Below are positions 33,801-45,800 of a DNA stretch of 64,000 bases, piece after piece (position 1 is the first letter of the stretch; each line of letters starts with the position of its first letter). The notes beneath the pieces were generated by a model. It saw only the letters and a program-made list of their open reading frames with translations. It made no database searches and was not told the origin of the DNA. This stretch comes from Salvia splendens (lineage: Eukaryota; Streptophyta; Magnoliopsida; Lamiales; Lamiaceae). The stretch is from assembly GCF_004379255.2 (NCBI RefSeq), contig NC_056039.1, positions 19,481,883 through 19,545,882 on the forward strand, given 5' to 3'. The position numbers were made by a program, and so were the translations under genes.

Positions 33801-34022
33801 TTCCGATTTGCGCAAGATACTTCTAGTTTCTTCATGAGTCCTTATTGAAAAGGCGGTCCTAAAATCTATAAGTCCTATATTATAAAAATTTTCAACCTCT
33901 TCTTTGGGGATACTCCAATCTGAGTAATTAATGGGTGCATGAATCTCATTACTTGAAACAATATTTTTATCATATTTTTTTTCAGTTTTGGGTCTTAACA
34001 GGTTTACCAATTTACTGGCCAT
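30804..34022 (-). CDS. EPRV copy 5 ORF1, MP-CP part open for 1072 aa
   Basis: This is the longest open viral frame in the window. The ATG is at 34022 (MASKLVNLL). Residues about 30-165 are the 30K-type movement protein (INYSDWSIP; HFGLAQVAVKPL at 96-107; GVDTPIYLAL; GPIYFNCSPNF). A Ser/Asn/Lys-rich linker reaches about residue 640. The coat protein follows, with CWYCKKLGYTEEQC at about 919-932. In that zinc finger the His is Tyr (codon 31239-31241), so zinc binding is probably lost. The frame ends at a GAA-to-TAA change at 30804-30806, before the protease. MP would act in cell-to-cell movement and CP in capsids, but as an integrated promoterless copy it is best treated as a decayed gene. Confidence 0.8.
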   Translation of the reverse strand: MASKLVNLLRPKTEKKYDKNIVSSNEIHAPINYSDWSIPKEEVENFYNIGLIDFRTAFSIRTHEETRSILRKSESFPLLNKDSIKKYIEKGHRYAHFGLAQVAVKPLVHIGVDTPIYLALRGKRLKKYQTSILAMVQTNICNGPIYFNCSPNFSVDLTDPMILESLVLDIQIQGNEFHNCKNFAVMFRVYLRLMSSNLNPKFSKNPFVKGETILLQVDAEQSTTYTPKRLKWNQMTIPSQFIIKEPQFPSDIERREPSQIIEEPDGTVTVKFDRTNSFSNYSRSFRYENSRASCSDIPSPSERNWTFKTPIPQPNSTSEENIGDPYSPTRSTMVITLNEEFTPDMEYLNKELSSPFYKEKERWFNKLDNKIRIKIKNEWINEMKKIKSNFLFYDFIAIYLSSEGWYDCFKKPTIEVNSSLIKKWCLSSNDTIISAVHPPLQSLKIQTYKGEIIADPFKQTKKPNEKDPAENEELQRIIQQNNYSNQILNTIANQLDIISSKSPSPVKQSILNDTSKPFFKSNDIFKNKSVTFNPKTEKLLTKISEKLSEPSTSNTNVIRENHESSSEQTSLSSSDTENDSFKNLEEVFKKSDNSPFKINRIFKGKRFNNNKNYYNRPSPADMLYEERGQFHKSSYDGNAITEWNIDGKSEYEILNTLQEMGMAKIAYRYNGISEKEACILLVNDFTGQLKNWWDNALDLGSKEQILNHVVSIEDQDGEIKETSDACDFLVVTISMYFIGNPREKYNSSSIVLTNLRCPSLYDYRWYKDVFITQVLKRNDCNQAFWKERFIVGLPKLFSERIIQKIKDDIDSENIPFENITFGQLFAFIKKEGLALCMEIKIQNKYRKDKQKEKSELGCFCEMFGIEKIEAPSSRIKRKNRKFKKESQKSEYKPYKNKFRRTKPKRTYKPTNDKGKSDIKCWYCKKLGYTEEQCWKKKKKNIRLISKQINNLLREKDNSSNSESESNQEMEEMLNTYDESDYHSSFEHEKDICKNCIQVISKEKKEVIFDLIQEIPDTDIRDNYLNKLKDLLLEEPSTSKKINISEQFSLNKLWDKYPYQSISKQITTKDLQS

Positions 34023-34838
34023 GGACAAACAGAGGGATAAGGGTTTTTAAAAGGATCTGTTTTAGTAGAAAGAAGCTGGTCGCAGGGGAACCTATACGTG
34101 GAACACCTAAATTCAAGGCTTACCAACCGATTTACAAGTTTACCAATCCTGAATTCCAACGCTTCTTTTACTAGGTTCAGATCTAAAATAGTCCTCATCT
34201 ATTCTGCTTTGAGTTACATGACAAGTAAACCTAGAAGGAATACAATTTTTTTTACCTAATTAAATAGTACTATATATACCGTCATGACTTTGATTAAATA
34301 ATTAAATAAATATTATAGGAGTATAATATTTGCTATGTTGGCGATCACGTCAGGCCGTTTATTCTTTAGCCACACACCATTTTCTAAAATAAAATACGTC
34401 ACTTTGTATTACTCCTCTATTTGACATGTCATACAATTTCTCGAGGTTTCAGGAATTGGCGGCGGGATGTCCCACGAAAAAGGTAGACGAATTTTATCGA
34501 ATTTGTCTTCTGTGTGCTGATATTCTTTGATTTCTTGTCAAGAATTTTATATTTTTAAAGCAAAAAAGAAAATGAAGGCCGCGAGGTTTATAACGGATTT
34601 ATGAGAAATCATTGATTTTAATAAAGATATATTAAAATAAAAATATTGAGTAGAGAATGAATATAATAAAATGAAGGATAAAGTGGAAATAACGATATTT
34701 CCATTTTAGAAAACGTAATAATTAGAATAAGATATTAAAAATATGCACTATTGTTGAATAAAGGGAGTATATACTCATCCGTCCTATAAAAATATGTGCA
34801 ATTTCCATTTTCGTCCGTCCCATAAAAAAAAGTGTATA

Positions 34839-35114
34839 TACTCCCTCCGTCCCATAAAAATTTATGCACTTTCCATTTTCTTTTGGCCCACAAAAATATG
34901 TGCATTCCATTTTTGGAAAGTTATCCCAATTATTACCTTCATACATCAACTTATTTACACTTTGTACCCCTATTAAACACTACTAATAATATAGATCTCG
35001 CTATCCACTAACAGTACTTTAATTAACATTTTCCTCCTCTCTATTATTTTACCAATTTTGCATTAATTTCTGTGCCACGTCAATTTGCTCATATTTGTAT
35101 GGGATGGGGGAGTA
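34839..35114. mobile_element. Stowaway-like MITE segment within the satellite monomer
   Basis: TA-CTCCCTCCGTCCCATA at the left and TATGGGATGGGGGAG-TA at the right form imperfect terminal inverted repeats of about 20 bp flanked by TA, about 276 bp apart. This is the hallmark of Stowaway (Tc1/mariner-type) MITEs in plants. The same segment recurs once in each monomer, so it was present before amplification. A second partly inverted end (GGGAGTATATACTC) just upstream suggests a nested or damaged MITE. Confidence 0.6.
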
Positions 35115-38100
35115 ACACTTTATTAGGTATTGATAATATGGAAATATATGACAGTTTTGGTTAACAAAGCCTAAAATTAAGGTAATCTATGCGTGATGTT
35201 ATTAGTCACTCATATGTGCACTTCTCAATTTAGTCCATCCCTTAAAAATATTGATAGTTTCCTTTTATGGAAAGTTGTTCTTAACTCAATACCCATATAT
35301 ATCAATTTATTTAAAACTTATACTACTATAACGCATCATTACAAATAATTAAACACTAATCATCCCATGCTTACCAATTGTGCATTAATTTATGTGTTAT
35401 AATTTCATTGATACTATAAGTACTTCATTCTTTAAAAAATAAATTAGTTTCATTGATAAACAATGCAGTTTTAATCCAAGATAAATATAATTTCACTGAA
35501 ATACTATATATGTTGCATCTTCCAATAAAATTTTGATGGACAACTTTTTTTAGAAACCTATTCGACCACAATACCTAGGTAAAAGCAGTAAAGTTTTGAA
35601 CTTTAAATAAACAAACTTCCTCGTCAACTCCCACACACAAAGAAATCAAGATAAAAAACTTAACCATTACCACCTACGCCACTCAGCCTCTCAACCCCTC
35701 TCGAAACCTCAAATAATTGAAGAAACTATAATTGTAACAGATTTCCAATAACACATTTAATTGTGACACCTGATAAAGTTTTACTCCTACGGACCCTTAA
35801 ATTTGTCACTTTTTACTATTTTTATAATCCGGTTGATTGGAATACAATTTTTTTTACCTAATTAAATAGTACTATATGTACTGTCGTAACTTTGATTAAA
35901 TAATTAAATAAATATTATAGGAGTATAATATTTGCTATGTTGGCGATCACGTCAGGCCGTTTATTCTTTAGCCACACACCATTTTCTAAAATAAAATACG
36001 TCACTTTGTATTACTCCTATATTTGACATGTCATACATTTCTCGAGGTTTCAGGAATTGGCGGCGGGATGTCCCACGAAAAAGGTAGACGAATTTTATCG
36101 AATTTGTCTTCTGTGTGCTGATATTCTTTGATTTCTTGTCAAGAATTTTCTATATTTAAAGATAAAAGAAAATGAAGGCCGTGAGGTTTATAACGGATTT
36201 ATGAGAAATCATTGATTTTAATAAAGATATATTAAAATAAAAATATTGAGTAGAGAATGAATATAATAAAATGAAGGATAAAGTGGAAATAACGATATTT
36301 CCATTTTAGAAAACGTAATAATTAGAATAAGATATTAAAAATATGCACTATTGTTGAATAAAGGGAGTATATACTCATCCGTCCTATAAAAATATGTGCA
36401 ATTTCCATTTTCGTCCGTCCCATAAAAAAAAGTGTATATACTCCCTCCGTCCCATAAAAATTTATGCACTTTCCATTTTCTTTTGGCCCACAAAAATATG
36501 TGCATTCCATTTTTTGAAAGTTATCCCAATTATTACCTTCATACATCAACTTATTTACACTTTGTACCCCTATTAAACATCAATAATATGGATCTCGCTA
36601 TCCACTAACAGTACTTTAATTAACATTTTCCTCCTCTCTATTATTGTACCAATTTTGCATTAATTTCTGTGCCACGTCAATTTGCTCATATTTGTATGGG
36701 ATGGGGGAGTAACACTTTATTAGGTACTGATAATATGGAAATATATGACAGTTTTGGTTAACAAAGCCTAAAATTAAGGTAATCTATGCGTGATGTTATT
36801 AGTCACTCATATGTGCACTTCCCAATTTAGTCCATCCCTTAAAATATGGATAGTTTCCTTTTATGGAAAGTTGTTCCTAACTCAATAGTCATATATATCA
36901 ATTTATTTACAACTTATACCACTATGACGCATCATTACAAATCATTAAACACTAATCCTCCCATGCTTGCCAATTGTGCATTAATTTATGTGTTATAATT
37001 TCATTGATACTATAAGTACTTCATTCTTTAAAAAATAAATTAGTTTCATTGATAAACAATGCAGTTTTATTCCAAGATAAATATAATTTCATTGAAATAC
37101 TATATATGTTGCATCTTCCAATAAAATTTTGATGGACAACTTTTTTTAGAAACCTATTCGACCACAATACCTAGGTAAAAGCAGTAAAGTTTTGAACTTT
37201 AAATAAACAAACTTCCTCGTCAACTCCCACACACAAAGAAATCAAGATAAAAAACTTAACCATTACCACCTACGCCACTCAACCTCTCAACCCCTCTCGA
37301 AACCTCAAATAATTGAAGAAACTATAATTGTAACAGATTTCCAACAACTCATTTAATTGTGACATCTGATAAAGTTTTACTCCTACGGACCCTTAAATTT
37401 GTCACTTTTTACTATTTTTATAATCCGGTTGATTGGAATACAATTTTTTTTACCTAATTAAATAGTACTATATGTACTGTCATAACTTTGATTAAATAAT
37501 TAAATAAATATTATAGGAGTATAATATTTGCTATGTTGGCGATCACGTCAGGCCGTTTATTCTTTAGCCACACACCATTTTCTAAAATAAAATACGTCAC
37601 TTTGTATTACTCCTATATTTGACATGTCATACATTTCTCGAGGTTTCAGGAATTGGCGGCGGGATGTCCCACGAAAAAGGTAGACGAATTTTATCGAATT
37701 TGTCTTCTGTGTGCTGATATTCTTTGATTTCTTGTCAAGAATTTTCTATTTTTAAAGATAAAAAGAAAATGAAGGCCGTGAGGTTTATAACGGATTTATG
37801 AGAAATCATTGATTTTAATAAAGATATATTAAAATAAAAATATTGAGTAGAGAATGAATATAATAAATGAAGGATAAAGTGGAAATAACGATATTTCCAT
37901 TTTAGAAAACGTAATAATTAGAATAAGATATTAAAAATATGCACTATTGTTGAATAAAGGGAGTATATACTCATCCGTCCTATAAAAATATGTGCAATTT
38001 CCATTTTCGTCCGTCCCACAAAAAAAAGTGTATATACTCCCTCCGTCCCATAAAAATTTATGCACTTTCCATTTTCTTTTGGCCAACAAAAATATGTGCA

Positions 38101-38481
38101 TTCCATTTTTGGAAAGTTATCCCAATTATTACCTTCATACATCAACTTATTTAACTTTGTACCACTATTAAACATTACTAATAATATGGATCTCGCTATC
38201 CACTAACAGTACTTTAATTAACATTTTCTTCCTCTCTATTATTGTACCAATTTTGCATTAATTTCTGTGCCACGTCAATTTGCTCATATTTGTATGGGAT
38301 GGGGGAGTAACACTTTATTAGGTACTGATAATATGGAAATAAATGACAGTTTTGGTTAACAAATCCTAAAATTAAGGTAATTAATGCATGATGTTATTAG
38401 TCACTCATAGTGCACTTCCCAATTTAGTCCATCCCTTAAAATATGGATAGTTTCCTTTTATGGAAAGTTGTTCCTAACTGA

Positions 38482-38665
38482 TAAGGACAACCCAAGACAG
38501 CATGAGGAGGATTCACCCGCAGAGAGACAAGAGGCCGAAGCATCCCCTGAGATAAGGAAGCCGAGGCCACGGAAGAAGAACGCAGGCACGGCGGAGGCAA
38601 GATCATTGAGGCCGAGAGATCGCATCAAGCCACCCAAGAAGTTGGCGAATTACGTCGCAAAGTAG
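38482..38665 (+). pseudogene. Polyprotein tail reading into the solo LTR
   Basis: From the LTR start an open frame of about 60 codons, rich in Glu, Arg, Pro and Lys, ends in RDRIKPPKKLANYVAK before a stop at about 38663. The composition suits the C-terminal tail of a retrotransposon polyprotein that extends into its 3' LTR. That is inference; the lineage is not recognised. Confidence 0.35.
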
Positions 38666-38848
38666 TGTGGAAATTACGCATAGTTATTTGTTTTCTTTTT
38701 ATTTCATTGTTTTTCTGATTGTTTGAACTTGGGCCTTTCACGGTTTTTATTGTAATTGGGTCGGGCATTTTATAAGCACCGTTCGGGTTTTCTTAGTTGG
38801 TTCTTTCCCGAACGTATAGGTTAGGTCGAACCAACCCTAGGGTCTTAG

Positions 38849-38856
38849 TATAAATA
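38849..38856 (+). promoter_or_regulatory. TATA box of the solo LTR
   Basis: AGTATAAATAGGGC matches the plant core promoter and lies where U3 should end. It could drive transcription rightwards into the satellite array. Confidence 0.6.
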
Positions 38857-41800
38857 GGGCTATTATTCATTTTGCGATATATCAATAAAATTCATATCTT
38901 TCTAGCCCAAATATTGTGCAACAAGAAACGCCTTGTTTTTGTGCTGACGACGAGAGATCCTCGCGTACAGCTTGTGACCTCCGAAACTTGCCGCTGATCC
39001 AGACCTCCTGGACACCGGAAGGACCCGGCTGTGTTTCTTGATCGGAAAGTAACCGACGTTAGGAGAGTCACTCTTATCACTAACTCAATACTCATATATC
39101 AATTTATTTACAACTTATACCACTATGACGCATCATTACAAATCATTAAACACTAATCCTCCCATGCTTACCAATTGTGCATTAATTTCTGTGTTATAAT
39201 TTCATTGATACTGTAAATACTTCCTTCTTTAAAAAATAAATTAGTTTCATTGATAAACAATGCAGTTTTAATCCAAGATAAATATAATTTCATTGAAATA
39301 CTATATATGTTGCATCTTCCAATAAAATTTTGATGGACAACTTTTTTTAGAAACCTATTCGACCACAATACCTAGGTAAAAGCAGTAAAGTTTTGAACTT
39401 TAAATAAACAAACTTCCTCGTCAACTCCCACACACAAAGAAATCAAGATTAAAAAAACTTAACCATTACCACCTACGCCATTCAGCCTCTCAACCCCTCT
39501 CGAAACCTCAAATAATTAAAGAAACTATAATTGTAACAGATTTCCAACAACTCATTTAATTGTGACACCTGATAAAGTTTTACTCCTACGGACCCTTAAA
39601 TTTGTCACTTTTTACTATTTTTATAATCCGGTTGATTGGAATACAATTTTTTTTACCTAATTAAATAGTACTATATGTACTGTCATGACTTTGATTAAAT
39701 AATTAAATAAATATTATAGGAGTATAATATTAGCTATGTTGGCGATCACGTCAGGCCGTTTATTCATTAGCCACACACCATTTTCTAAAATAAAATACGT
39801 CACTTTGTATTACTCCTATATTTGACATGTCATACAATTTCTTGATGTTTCAGGAATTGGCGGCGGGATGTCCCACGAAAAAGGTAGACGAATTTGACCG
39901 AATTTGTCTTCTGTGTGCTGATATTCTTTGATTTCTTGTCAAAAATTTTCTTTTTTTAAAGCAAAAATGAAAATGAAGGCCGTGAGGTTTATAACGGATT
40001 TATGAGAAATCATTGATTTTAATAAAGATATATTAAAATAAAAATATTGAGTAGAGAATGAATATAATAAAATGAAGGATAAAGTGGAAATAACGATATT
40101 TCCATTTTAGAAAACGTAATAATTAGAATAAGATATTAAAAATATGCACTATTGTTGAATAAAGGGAGTATATACTCCTCCGTCCTATAAAAATATGTGC
40201 AATTTCCATTTTCGTCCTTCCCATAAAAAAAGTTTATATACTCCCTCCGTCCCATAAAAATTTATGCACTTTCCATTTTCTTTTGGCCCACAAAAATATG
40301 TGCATTTCATTTTTGGAAAGTTATCCCAATTATTACCTTCATACATCAACTTATTTACACTTTGTACCCCTATTAAACACTACTAATAATATGGATCTCG
40401 ATATCCACTAACAGTACTTTAATTAACATTTTCTTCATCTCTATTATTTTAACAATTTTGCATTAATTTATGTGCCACGTCAATTTGCACATATTTGTAT
40501 GGGATGGGGGAGTAACACTTTATTAGGTACTGATAATATGGAAATAAATGACAGTTTTGGTTAACAAAGCCTAAAATTAAGGTAATTAATGCGTGATGTT
40601 ATTAGTCACTCATAAAGCACTTCCCAATTTAGTCCATCCCTTAAAATATGGATAGTTTCCTTTTATGGAAAGTTGTTCCTAACTCAATACCCATATATAT
40701 CAATTTATTTACAAATTATACCACTATGACGCATCATTACAAATCATTAAATACTAATCCTCCCATGCTTACCAATTGTGCATTAATTTCTGTGTTACAA
40801 TTTCATTGATACTGTAAGTACTTCCTTCTTGAAAAAATAAATTAGTTTCATTGATAAACAATGCAGTTTTAATCCAAGATAAATATAATTTCATTGAAAT
40901 ACTATATATGTTGCATCTTCCAATAAAATTTTGATGGACAACTTATTTTAGAAACCTATTCGACCACAATACCTAGGTAAAAGCAGTAAAGTTTTGAACT
41001 TTAAATAAACAAACTTCCTCGTCAACTCCCACACACAAAGAAATCAAGATTAAAAAAACTTAACCATTACCACCTACACCATTCAGCCTCTCAACCCCTC
41101 TCGAAACCTCAAATAATTAAAGAAACTATAATTGTAACAGATTTCCAACAACTCATTTAATTGTGACACCTGATAAAGTTTTACTCCTACGGAACCTTAA
41201 ATTTGTCACTTTTTACTATTTTTATAATCCGGTTGATTGGAATACAATTTTTTTTACCTAATTAAATAGTACTATATGTACTGTCATGACTTTGATTAAA
41301 TAATTAAATAAATATTACAGGAGTATAATATTTGCTATGTTGGCGATCACGTCAGGCCGTTTATTCTTTAGCCACACACCATTTTCTAAAATAAAATACG
41401 TCACTTTGTATTACTCCTATATTTGACATGTCATACAATTTCTCGATGTTTCAGGAATTGGCGGCGGGATGTCCCACGAAAAAGGTAGACGAATTTGACC
41501 GAATTTGTCTTCTGTGTGCTGATATTCTTTGATTTCTTGTCAAAAATTTTCTATTTTTAAAGCAAAAAAGAAAATGAAGGCCCGTGAGGTTTATAACGGA
41601 TTTATGAGAAATCATTGATTTTAATAAAGATATATTAAAATAAAAATATTGAGTAGAGAATGAATATAATAAAATGAAGGATAAAGTGGAAATAACGATA
41701 TTTCCATTTTAGAAAACGTAATAATTAGAATAAGATATTAAAAATATGCACTATTGTTGAATAAAGGGAGTATATACTCCTTCGTCCTATAAAAATATGT

Positions 41801-42840
41801 GCAATTTCCATTTTCGTCCTTCCCATAAAAAAAGTTTATATACTCCCTCCGTCCCATAAAAATTTATGCACTTTCCATTTTCTTTTGGCCCACAAAAATA
41901 TGTGCATTTCATTTTTGGAAAGTTATCCCAATTATTACCTTCATACATCAACTTATTTACACTTTGTACCCCTATTAAACACTACTAATAATATGGATCT
42001 CGCTATCCACTAACAGGACTTTAATTAACATTTTCTTCATCTCTATTATTTTAACAATTTTGCATTAATTTCTGTGCCACGTCAATTTGCTCATATTTGT
42101 ATGGGATGGGGGAGTAACACTTTATTAGGTACTGATAATATGGAAATAAATGACAGTTTTGGTTAACAAAGCCTAAAATTAAGGTAATTAATGCGTGATG
42201 TTATTAGTCACTCATAGAGCACTTCCCAATTTAGTCCATCCCTTAAAATATGGATAGTTTCCTTTTATGGAAAGTTGCTCCTAACTCAATACCCATATAT
42301 ATCAATTTATTTACAAATTATACCACTATGACGCATCATTACAAATCATTAAATACTAATCCTCCCATGCTTACCAATTGTGCATTAATTTCTGTGTTAC
42401 AATTTCATTGATACTGTAAGTACTTCCTTCTTTAAAAAATAAATTAGTTTCATTGATAAACAATGCAGTTTTAATCCAAGATAAATATAATTTCATTGAA
42501 ATACTATATATGTTGCATCTTCCAATAAAATTTTGATGGACAACTTATTTTAGAAACCTATTCGACCACAATACCTAGGTAAAAGCAGTAAAGTTTTGAA
42601 CTTTAAATAAACAAACTTCCTCGTCAACTCCCACACACAAAGAAATCAAGATTAAAAAAACATAACCATTACCACCTACGCCATTCAGCCTCTCAACCCC
42701 TCTCGAAACCTCAAATAATTAAAGAAACTATAATTGTAACAGATTTCCAACAACTCATTTAATTGTGACACCTGATAAAGTTTTACTCCTACGGACCCTT
42801 AAATTTGTCACTTTTTACTATTTTTATAATCCGGTTGATT

Positions 42841-45800
42841 GGAATACAATTTTTTTTACCTAATTAAATAGTACTATATGTACTGTCATGACTTTGATTA
42901 AATAATTAAATAAATATTATAGGAGTATAATATTTGCTATGTTGGCGATCACGTCAGGCCGTTTATTCTTTAGCCACACACCATTTTCTAAAATAAAATA
43001 CGTCACTTTGTATTACTCCTATATTTGACATGTCATACAATTTCTCGATGTTTCAGGAATTGGCGGCGGGATGTCCCACGAAAAAGGTAGACGAATTTGA
43101 CCGAATTTGTCTTCTGTGTGCTGATATTCTTTGATTTCTTGACAAAAATTTTCAATTTTTAAAGCAAAAAAGAAAATGAAGGCCGTGAGGTTTATAACGG
43201 ATTTATGAGAAGTCATTGATTTTAATAAAGATATATTAAAATAAAAATATTGAGTAGAGAATGAATATAATAAAATGAAGGATAAAGTGGAAATAACGAT
43301 ATTTCCATTTTAGAAAACGTAATAATTAGAACAAGATATTAAAAATATGCACTATTGTTGAATAAAGGGAGTATATACTCATCCGTCCTATAAAAATATG
43401 TGCAATTTCCATTTTCGTCCGTCCCACAAAAAAAAGTGTATATACTCCCTCCGTCCCATAAAAATTTATGCACTTTCCATTTTCTTTTGGCCAACAAAAA
43501 TATGTGCATTCCATTTTTGGAAAGTTATCCCAATTATTACCTTCATACATCAACTTATTTAACTTTGTACCACTATTAAACACTACTAATAATATGGATC
43601 TCGCTATCCACTAACAGTACTTTAATTAACATTTTCTACCTCTCTATTATTTTACCAATTTTACATTAATTTCTGTGCCACATCAATTTGCTCATATTTG
43701 TATGGGATGGGGGAGTAACACTTTGTTAGGTACTGATAGTATGGAAATAAATGACAGTTTTGGTTAACAAAGCCTAAAATTAAGGTAATCTATGCGTGAT
43801 GTTATTAATCACTCATATGTGCACTTCCCAATTTAGTCCATCCCTTAAAAATATGGATAGTTTCCTTTTATGGAAAGTTGTTCCTAACTCAATACCCATA
43901 TATATCAATTTATTTACAACTTATACCACTATGACGCATCATTACAAATCATTAAACACTAATCCTCCCATGCTTACCAATTGTGCATTAATTTATGTGT
44001 TATAATTTCATTGATACTATAAGTACTTCATTCTTTAAAAAATAAATTAGTTTCATTGATAAACAATGCAGTTTTAATCCAAGATAAATATAATTTCATT
44101 GAAATACTATATATGTTGCATCTTCCAATAAAATTTTGATGGACAACTTTTTTTAGAAACCTATTCGACCACAATACCTAGGTAAAAGCAGTAAAGTTTT
44201 GAACTTTAAATAAACAAACTTCCTCGTCAACTCCCACACACAAAGAAATCAAGATAAAAAAAACTTAACCATTACCACCTACGCCATTCAGCCTCTCAAC
44301 CCCTCTCGAAACCTCAAATAATTGAAGAAACTATAATTGTAACAGATTTCCAACAACTCATTTAATTGTGACACCTGATAAAGTTTTACACCTACGGACC
44401 CTTAAATTTGTCACTTTTTACTATTTTTATAATCCGGTTGATTGGAATACAATTTTTTTTACCTAATTAAATAGTACTATATATACTGTCATGACTTTGA
44501 TTAAATAATTAAATAAATATTATAGGAGTATAATATTTGCTATGTTGGCGATCACGTCAGGCCGTTTATTCTTTAGCCACACACCATTTTCTAAAATAAA
44601 ATACGTCACTTTGTATTACTCCTATATTTGACATGTCATACAATTTCTCGATGTTTCATGAATTGGCGGCGGGATGTCCCACGAAAAAGGTAGACGAATT
44701 TGACCGAATTTGTCTTCTGTGTGCTAATATTCTTTCATTTCTTGTCAAGAATTTTCTATTTTTATAGCAAAAAAGAAAATGAAGGCCGTGAGGTTTATAA
44801 CGGATTTATGAGAAGTCGTTGATTTTAATAAAGATATATTAAAATAAAAATATTGAGTAGAGAATGAATATAATAAAATGAAGGATAAAGTGGAAATAAC
44901 GATATTTCCATTTTAGAAAACGTAATAATTAGAATAAGATATTAAAAATATGCACTATTGTTGAATAAAGGGAGTATATACTCCTTCGTCCTATAAAAAT
45001 GTGTGCAATTTCCATTTTCGTCCTTCCCATAAAAAAAGTGTATATACTCCCTCCGTCCCATAAAAATTTATGCACTTTCCATTTTCTTTTGGCCCACAAA
45101 AATATGTGCATTTCATTTTTGGAAAGTTATCCCAATTATTACCTTCATACATCAACTTATTTACACTTTGTACCCCTATTAAACACTACTAATAATATGG
45201 ATCTCGCTATCCACTAACAGGACTTTAATTAACATTTTCTTCATCTCTATTATTTTAACAATTTTGCATTAATTTCTGTGCCACGTCAATTTGCTCATAT
45301 TTGTATGGGATGGGGGAGTAACACTTTATTAGGTACTGATAATATGGAAATAAATGACAGTTTTGGTTAACAAAGCCTAAAATTAAGGTAATTAATGCGT
45401 GATGTTATTAGTCACTCATAGAGCACTTCCCAATTTAGTCCATCCCTTAAAATATGGATAGTTTCCTTTTATGGAAAGTTGTTTCTAACTCAATACCCAT
45501 ATATATCAATTTATTTACAAATTATACCACTATGACGCATCATTACAAATCATTAAATACTAATCCTCCCATGCTTACCAATTGTGCATTAATTTCTGTG
45601 TTACAATTTCATTGATACTGTAAGTAGTTCCATTCTTTAAAAAATAAATTAGTTTCATTGATAAACAATGCAGTTTTAATCCAAGATAAATATAATTTCA
45701 TTGAAATACTATATATGTTGCATCTTCCAATAAAATTTTGATGGACAACTTATTTTAGAAACCTATTCGACCACAATACCTAGGTAAAAGCAGTAAAGTT

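Larger units (their letters stand above)
29193..34236 (-). mobile_element. Endogenous pararetrovirus copy 5, inverted, leader to RT
   Basis: Minus-strand copy from about 48 bp downstream of the PBS position through MP, CP, PR and RT, ending at the RT/RNase H connection. The right end (34236/34237) joins the satellite array. The PBS, promoter, RNase H and ORF2 are absent. Confidence 0.9.
38479..39079 (+). mobile_element. Solo LTR (601 bp) inserted in satellite monomer 3
   Basis: The insert starts TGATAAG and ends CTTATCA (7-bp inverted ends) and is flanked by the 5-bp duplication CTAAC (38474-38478 and 39080-39084). No other monomer has it. It contains a TATA box TATAAATA at 38849-38856 and CAATAAAATTC near 38884, giving a U3-R-U5 layout in plus orientation. 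No internal region remains, so it is a solo LTR left by LTR-LTR recombination. Confidence 0.85.

Noticed and set aside
37918..38175. 85-codon minus ORFs repeated in the satellite (37918, 43326, 46531, 49736) and a 65-80-codon series (43019, 46224, 49429)
   Set aside because: They are by-products of the repeat. They span MITE ends, are broken in other monomers and resemble no protein.
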